Source: Sclerodactyla briareus (Eukaryota > Echinodermata > Holothuroidea > Dendrochirotida > Sclerodactylidae). Taken from it: a stretch of DNA of 64,000 nucleotides. The position numbers and the translations under genes are program-made. Below, one piece after another: positions 58,560 to 64,000 of this stretch. Each line of letters begins with the position of its first letter. Position 1 is the stretch's first letter. Location of the stretch: assembly GCA_026419785.1 (NCBI GenBank), contig JAODTK010000777.1:142501-206500 (forward strand). The letters are read 5' to 3'. The notes under the pieces were generated by a model that was not told where the DNA came from, ran no database searches, and saw only the letters and a program-made list of their open reading frames with translations.

Positions 58560-59240
58560 ATCTGACTCCTTCTTTGTGCTTGTCAAGTGGTGGTATGGCC
58601 GTTACCATGATATTGACTTGGCTATGCTGCCACCTGAGCCTGCTCAGGGTAGTGTTATGGGCAGGTACCATTGACCTGGTGAGCTGGCTAGGGTGGAGTG
58701 CGTGGCCAAGGGTGGGGACACCCTCGGGGGGGGGGGGGGGTGGTGGGGTGGTTATCTGAGCCTGCCGGTAGTGTTTATAGGCAGGTACCATGACACTGAC
58801 TGTACTATGCTTACACCTTATCTGAGGCCTTGCCAGGTAGTGTAAATGGGCAGGTACCATGACACATACTGTGCATGCTGACAAACCTTATCCTGAGCCT
58901 GGCCAGGTAGTGTATGGCCAGGTACCATGACACTGACTGTACTATGCTGACACACCTTATCTGAGCCTTGCCAGGTAGTGTAATGCAAGGTACCATGACA
59001 CTACTGTGCTATGATGCTACACCTTATCTGAGCCTGCCGTAGTGTTATGGCCAGGTACCATGACACTGACTGTACTAGGCTGACACCTTAATCTGAGGCT
59101 GCCAGTAGTGTATGGGCAGGTACATGCAGGACTGTGGCTATGCTGACCCCTTATCTGAGCCTGCAGGTTAGTTATGGGCAGTACCAATGACACTGACTGT
59201 GCTATGCTGACCCTTATCTGAGCCTCCAGTAGTGTATAGC
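58560..59240. repeat. ~66-bp minisatellite in the TXNDC15-like intron
   Basis: About nine imperfect units, each with a tatctgagcctgccaggtagtg block and a ggcaggtaccatgacactga block, then ctgtgctatgctgacacc. Spacing of the ggtaccatgacac core is about 62-70 bp. A G run (about 58,727-58,740) interrupts early units. The minus-strand frames are repetitive artefacts. Confidence 0.93.
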
Positions 59241-59314
59241 ACTATTTGTGTTAATCTTGACGGAAAAAAACCATTTCCCAAGCTTGTCAGTTGGTAATAT
59301 GAAATATCTATTTG

Positions 59315-60652
59315 ATATAGTAAGATTGGGTAAAAAAAGAAACTGGAGGGTAGTTGGGTAAAATAAGCACCCCTCTTTATAAGTCGTGAGAAATCGAAAC
59401 GACACAAATTTTATTTGAAGACAAAAAAAAAACAAAAAATTTTTTTATAGTGTATTGAAAACCATGTTGCTTAAGTCCAAATTGACACATTTTCTAATGG
59501 AATTGTTTTTACCTGTTCTTTTCCTCAGAGACACTCTTTTACCGCTTGACTTTTCCCATACTCTGAAAAAGCAAAAGCTTGAGTTCTAGCACTGTCCTCG
59601 CAACTTTATCGTACCAAAATATTGGAACTGGAAGAAAGGTGATTGTTTTAGCTAGATGGGAACATGTGTACCATACATGAAGCACTAATGTAATTACCCT
59701 CACTCTCTCCTTGTTTCCTCGAAGAACACGGCAGAGCATGAGGGTAATTACATTAGTGATCATTAGTTAACACCTTTCCCATTATAAGCATAAAACAATC
59801 ACCTTTCTTCCAGTTCCAATATTTTTGGTAGGGTAAAGTTGTTGTTTTTTTACCCCAGCTTTTTGTGTCCATCTGGGGTAAAAAAGACAAGTCCTTTTTT
59901 CTCATAAAATGTTTTCTATTCAGCTAGAGGTGTTGGAATTGCTATATGATTTGACATAGTGGGTATATCTGTACTCCTATATTCCTACCAATTAATAAAT
60001 TACATCTTCATAACTAATTGTTGCCTTGCTTAACCTTAGTTTATTGCTGTATGAGCCTAGGGTTTATATCGAAACGATATATTATGTAGTCTATATGAGT
60101 ATGAGTCCGTAATTGTTTTATATTCAAAATCCAACTTCATAGTTGAGTGGTTGTACTAATAAAAAAATAGAACCAAAAATTAGAAAATAAAACATGGTCA
60201 CATTTTTGGGAGTATCAAAGCGCTTGATGAAATCCTGCCTTGACCAGTCTAAGAAAGGTGGGCCGCATTTTCACCGAGTTAATTGTTTTGAGCTGGGTTG
60301 TAGATGAATTTCATGTGAAAATGCCAAGAAAGGTAATCTAAAGTTGATTGACCAATTTTCTGATGGTTTGGTATATTTTCTTTGGTAGTAATGAATGCGT
60401 GAGAGTGTGGACTTTTTTACCCCAGCATGTTTTTTTTTACCCCCAACATGGGTGATTTGCCGGGGAAAAAAAACCACCCCTTTTCGGAATTTCTCCCTTA
60501 ATGCTTTGTATTGAAATTTCACTATGGCTATTTAGGAAGGTATTCCCACTAGTCAACTCAACATTACTAGAATATAGCTTGAAGCATTTACCTAACGAGT
60601 TTCATTTCAAGTTTAAGGGAAACATTTTTTTTTTACCCCATCTTACTATATG
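59315..60652. mobile_element. Possible TIR element with ataGTAAGAT...GGGTAAAAAA ends
   Basis: Left sequence atatagtaagattgggtaaa (59,315-59,334) recurs inverted at about 60,630-60,652 (ttaccccatcttactatat), enclosing about 1.3 kb. The same ttttttacccc/ggggtaaaaa arms recur inside as hairpins at 59,847-59,889 and 60,411-60,470. This suggests one element or a nest of related foldbacks within the intron. Target-site duplication not established. Confidence 0.5.
59612..59830. repeat. ~219-bp foldback (long inverted repeat)
   Basis: Outer arms run from taccaaaatattggaactgg (59,612) to the inverted copy ending at 59,830. Inner arms cactaatgtaattaccctca (about 59,683-59,702) and its inverted copy (about 59,738-59,757) are perfect. 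The arms are interrupted by unpaired segments. The structure could fold into a hairpin of more than 80 bp per arm. Confidence 0.85.
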
Positions 60653-60897
60653 TGCACTATCTTTCTCTTCTATTCTTTTGATGTCCAGAGCGCTGATTGT
60701 CATGCCATGTGCTATGCAACTCTATAATGCAAGCCACAGCTTCTGTCTTGTACATCACCATTATTGTACCGAGAGGGCATTCCTACCGTACCGTATCCAT
60801 TCAATCCAGTTCAGAATGAAAAAGGGTGAAGGAAATGAGGTGTCAATCTGATAGTGGGTACTCATACAGGCGTAAATGTGATTACCTCTCGCAGGAC
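60653..60897. other. Intron sequence before the second TXNDC15-like exon
   Basis: No distinct features. It ends in the pyrimidine-rich acceptor gattacctctcgcag. Confidence 0.45.
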
Positions 60898-61027
60898 TGT
60901 TCACAAGACATGGAATCGTTGCCGTCCCTGCTAGTCTCCTCTTTCAATCAGTGGCCAAGGCAGTCTTGAGGTTCAACTACACAGAGAGGTCAGAGACAAC
61001 CTGGTGCCTTTCTACAGACCAATACTG
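60898..61027 (+). CDS. TXNDC15-like thioredoxin-fold protein, cis-Pro exon
   Basis: A strong acceptor (ttacctctcgcag) and a consensus donor (CTG|gtgagt) bound a 130-bp exon. Entry with two bases gives LFTRHGIVAVPASLLFQ and then RFNYTERSE, aligning with the TXNDC15 segment around the thioredoxin cis-proline (RFGTVAVPNILLFQ...RFNHTDR). The entry phase matches the donor phase of the 58.2-58.5-kb exon (C + GA). Near the 3' end the expected ...NQTG-like sequence appears only in another frame (FLQTNTG), implying small indels near 60,985-61,005. The next exon, encoding the C-terminal membrane segment, was not found before the window ends. Confidence 0.82.
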
Positions 61028-61429
61028 GTGAGTTGTTCTGCTCAGCAAAAAGTGCCCGGTATGAACCTTACTCTGCTGCATTCTAGGTTTGTTGTGGCAG
61101 AGAATCCACCACAAAAAACCATTATTATATTCACACTCTATCCTGCTTTGTGTTCCAGCCTAGGTTTTGATTGAGTGACATCCTAGCATGCAGACAGGGT
61201 TGGGGAAGGGTTGACCAACCCTCGCTAGAGTTCTGCTAAAAGCTCCCAGTGAATCAGACGAAAAGGACCCAATAAGAGTTCCATGTTAGATGAAGGGTAC
61301 AAAGACTAAGGAATGTTATGATTCGAGCAGGAGTGATGGTCAACGTCCCATAATCGAGAAGAACCACTAGGCGGAGAACAACTACTGATTGGCACATAGC
61401 TCTAGGGCTGATCAAATAATCAGTGTGAT
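61028..61429. other. Intron or intergenic sequence
   Basis: No recognised feature between the TXNDC15-like exon and the LINE fragment. Confidence 0.45.
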
Positions 61430-62045
61430 CAAATTGTGCAACTTTACTTACACAATAATTGGCAAGATATGAGATTCCTCACCACGGACGCCTGCGAAAC
61501 TGCAGTCCAGAGCCATGTAGGTAGCATAGAGAATAATGCTGTTCTGTATGGTGCCCTCCTGCAAATCCAATGCAGAGATGAAAGTCGTCCCAAAGCAACG
61601 CAGCATGCGCCAATCACAGAGTCAGCCCACATGACCATATCTCACCGGTCTGTGCAGAACTACACTGGCTCCCCTGTGACGTCAGACAAATACAGCACAT
61701 ATTACTTTTGTCTACAACTGACTCATCGCCGATCCTATCGGAGGAGCTCATCAGTATTATACCAGCAAGTAGTGATTTGATCCTCCATCTGACAAGTCTA
61801 TCCTGACTGCTCAAGTCACCACCAAGTGCATCGGCGTCCAAGAATTCTGTCATGCTGCCAGCGTTAATCTGGAACTAGCTGCCATTGATTCTTTGGAATC
61901 CTCATCTGTACCATCTTTTAGTCTTTGGTATGACAACCTTGTTTAGGCAAACCTATGTCTATTGTATTGATCATATTGTCAGCGCATTGAACGTCGGATT
62001 TTGCGCCTATATAAACACTGGCATAATACATAATAATAATAATGG
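61430..62045 (+). mobile_element. CR1-like LINE 3' fragment with (ATA)n tail
   Basis: In shifting plus-strand frames the motifs NAVLYGAPPANP, then DHISPVCAELHWLPCDVRQIQHILLL are visible, a standard polymerase C-terminal signature (DHI.PVL.ELHWLPV). An AAS/LWN..LP-like remnant follows. The 3' tail has gcattgaacg, gcgcctatataaac and a terminal (ataata)n. It is broken by several frameshifts. It lies on the same strand as the host gene. Confidence 0.85.
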
Positions 62046-62749
62046 CAAAGCCTGTATAGACCGCCTATTTGCATACACAGTCTGAGGGTATTATATATCT
62101 GTGAATCTGCATTTTCTCAAATGAATGAAAAAAAACGACCATTCGATGAGTAACCGTCAATGATCTGCGGGCCTTTTTTTTTTTTTTTTTGGTTGGTTTG
62201 GTCTTTTTGCCTTTTGCTTATGCGTTTTTGTTTGCGGGCTGGAGCTATTTTTTTTTTTTGAGTTTCTTTCAGGGGTCCCTGACTCCTTGGCACCTTGAAC
62301 TCTCCAGGCTAAATAGTTTAGGCCACTCATTCTGTGTGATACAAAGTGTACACAGCCTTGAACTATAGTCTTCACTTGAGAACTAATTCGCTGGATTTGT
62401 ACGCTTTTAGGGATTAGGGCGTTATATTAGGGAGTAGGGGTAGGGTTAGTGAGGATCAGAGGTTTAGGGTGCAGGTGTTGGTAACGATAAGATTTGGGAT
62501 TTAAGATATTTAAAACAACTGGAATTGGATTCTGACCCTGACGTTCCAACCTGAATAAAATTAATTATCATCAACCCACTGTTGGCTCAACTCAAAGCAT
62601 CGATCCACACTAAAGGCCTGGAATAGGTAAGTTTGGGACCTACAACTGCCATTTTCAAACCAAATATCATATTTTGCGCAGGAAAGTGGAACCAAACAGT
62701 GAAATTCAATTGGAACAGACTCATGTATTACGTCATTCATCATTATATA
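62046..62749. repeat. Homopolymers and TTAGGG-like dispersed repeat
   Basis: T tracts at 62,174-62,190 and 62,249-62,260. The block 62,405-62,470 has scattered ttaggg/tagggtta words and is followed by gttggtaacgataa. The second part matches 50,300-50,390, so this is a dispersed repeat rather than a true telomeric array. A strong donor-like AG|gtaagt sits at 62,626 with no supporting exon. Confidence 0.5.
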
Positions 62750-63095
62750 ATACGATCGTCAGCCTTGCATGGCCACATTTTATCTCATCGGTCCCAAAAA
62801 GGGCCGGAGAGATATTGTAGTCAGTTTACCATTTCACCTATATATACTGGTGATGGGTGCCATAGCAATGGTTGCTATGGTAACAATAGTGGTGGTTAGG
62901 GGAACTATCCACTGAGGGGTACCCAGTAGTGGGTGCCCATGGGTGTGGGTGGTCCAGCAATGAGGTGCACTCGCAAAATGGTGTGCGTTTGCGTGTCCGT
63001 CAGATTTTTTTATGGTTTTTTATTCCTTGACGAAGTCGGAAGAATCTATGCAGTCATGCCGTGTATGTATGTGTGTGTGTGTATGTATGTGTGTA
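62750..63095. repeat. Third copy of the 2.0/13.6-kb repeat, with X-box and GT tract
   Basis: The ctcatcggtccc...ggccgg...gatattgtagtcagttt series, the gccatagcaatggttgctatggtaac region (perfect X-box-like 14-mer at 62,871-62,884), the cactgaggggtaccca block and a GT-rich end (63,061-63,095) reproduce the start of copies A and B. This shows that the boundary sequence of the tandem duplication is itself a dispersed repeat. Confidence 0.8.
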
Positions 63096-63114
63096 ACACC
63101 TGGCTTGTGAACAT

Positions 63115-63545
63115 TAACTTGACCCCACCCTGATGGATGAAGTTCATACTTGGTAAGTGTGTTCCCCATGATGAGTACATGAACCCTATTGTTTTGGGGT
63201 CAGGTCAGAGGTCACCAGAGAGTCAAAGTCTGAAAAACCTTTGGTGAACACGATAAGTCCAGAATATTCGGTCTGATCTCCAGGTTCAAATTTGGTGTGT
63301 AGCTTTCTTATGGGGAGTACAGGAAGTCAGGAACCCTATTGTTTTTGGTATAGGTCGGGGAGTAAATTTTGGTCAAAAATAGAAAATTTGTGAAAAGTCA
63401 ATAATTGGCCAATTTGGCTTGTGAACACGATAACTCGACCCCACCTGATGGATGAAGTTCATACTTGGTAAGTGTGTTCCCATGATGAGTACATGAACGC
63501 TATTGTTTTGGGGTCAGGTCAGAGGTCATCAGAGGTTCATACAGC
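63115..63545. repeat. Dispersed repeat, two ~305-bp tandem members with DR1 motifs
   Basis: The cccaccctgatggatgaagttcatacttggtaagtgtgttcc series occurs at 63,123 and again, almost identically, at 63,440. Each is followed by ttttggggtcaggtcagaggtca. Each member contains AGGTCAGAGGTCA, a perfect direct repeat of the nuclear-receptor half-site with one-base spacing (63,202-63,214 and 63,516-63,528). Older members occur at 11.6, 25.0, 30.8, 39.7 and 40.7-41.1 kb. Confidence 0.85.
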
Positions 63546-64000
63546 TGGTACAATCTCCATTTGTCCTTGTGGTCTGGCTATAGGTTGTCAGGAAGAGTCC
63601 AAGAACACTAAGCAGTTGGGCTTTTCTGCAGTTCACAAATATTCTCCACTGGGAGGTGACCAAACATGGTCAAATTTTTGCACACTCCTAAATAGTCACA
63701 AATCACATGTTTACTCTCCAAATTGGACACATTTCTTCAAATCATGGAATTCAGGGGACATGAGGAGAGTGAAAATGGTCATTTTGGGGAAAGAAGGTCA
63801 TTTTTGCCAGTTCTCAACTGTTGTTCAAAAAGGTCATGATTACAAAACAATACCAAATAATTTGAGATTTCATACAACAAGGCAGGAAGTAACAAAATAT
63901 GACTGTTCCCTTGCATTCAGGCAAAAGTTGACAAAATTTTGGGATCTAGAGAGAAACGCACTATTTTCATGCCAAATTGTGAAGTTTCCTTAAAAATATC
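63546..64000. other. Unassigned sequence to window end
   Basis: A plus-strand open frame of 173 codons begins inside the repeat and runs to 63,993. Its composition and the absence of motifs suggest non-coding repeat-like DNA. No further TXNDC15-like exon was found. Confidence 0.4.

Noticed and set aside
58357-58996. Minus-strand frame of 175 codons with repeated MVPA...HY peptides
   Set aside because: It is the reverse translation of the 66-bp minisatellite and part of the TXNDC15-like exon.
62405-62470. True telomere or chromosome end
   Set aside because: The TTAGGG words are few and irregular, and the neighbouring block recurs at 50.3 kb, so this is an interspersed repeat.
63472-63993. 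173-codon open frame at the window end
   Set aside because: It starts inside a dispersed repeat and has no motif; composition is like surrounding non-coding DNA.

Overview
The window is repeat-dominated eukaryotic nuclear DNA. It has long mononucleotide G/C tracts, AT and GT microsatellites, degraded LINE retrotransposons, hAT-type elements with 8-bp target-site duplications, palindromic MITEs, a satellite array and spliced-looking exons. No operons, bacterial genes, rRNA genes or intact tRNA genes were seen. A metazoan is clear from the one recognised host gene, a TXNDC15-like thioredoxin-fold gene. A marine invertebrate is likely from the mix of RLE-type and CR1-like LINEs and hAT elements; an echinoderm-like deuterostome is only a guess. 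Near-duplicate copies differ by many single-base indels, and the host exons carry apparent frame shifts. This is either old neutral decay or an unpolished long-read assembly, so exact reading frames should not be trusted.

Layout. 1-1.97 kb: a ~0.5-kb tandem duplication, an (AT)n block and a ~115-bp G tract. 1.97-27.8 kb: a large tandem duplication (copy A 1,968-13,570; copy B 13,580-27,830). The copies differ by discrete insertions: a hAT element (3,050-3,735) and a palindromic MITE (about 5,868-6,008) in A, 2 kb of extra sequence in A (7.5-9.5 kb) and 3.65 kb of extra sequence in B (20.66-24.31 kb). 28.2-35.5 kb: a transposon graveyard with a minus-strand LINE (28.2-29.7), a phased 20-bp minisatellite (31.97-32.47), an RLE-type LINE on the minus strand (32.4-35.19) split by a hAT element (33,780-35,028), and a plus-strand LINE fragment abutting it. 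35.5-44.4 kb: mostly unassigned sequence with a 415-bp TTAA-flanked MITE and two ZNF143-like sites. 44.47-49.69 kb: a ~214-bp satellite of two alternating monomer types that flips orientation near 46,497 and carries an inserted LINE endonuclease fragment. 49.7-64 kb: the most gene-like part, with two TXNDC15-like exons (58,183-58,530 and 60,898-61,027, plus strand), weaker exon candidates upstream, two CR1-like LINE 3' ends, a 66-bp minisatellite inside the TXNDC15-like intron, foldback elements, and a dispersed repeat carrying perfect DR1 nuclear-receptor motifs.

No complete gene is present, and no new multi-gene system can be supported. The best leads are the helically phased 20-bp array, the inverted dimeric satellite, the LINE/hAT nest dated by its target-site duplications, the paired copies acting as natural empty sites, and repeat-borne RFX, ZNF143 and DR1-type motifs. 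The RFX-type repeat is also found 1.8 kb beyond the ciliary-gene exon.
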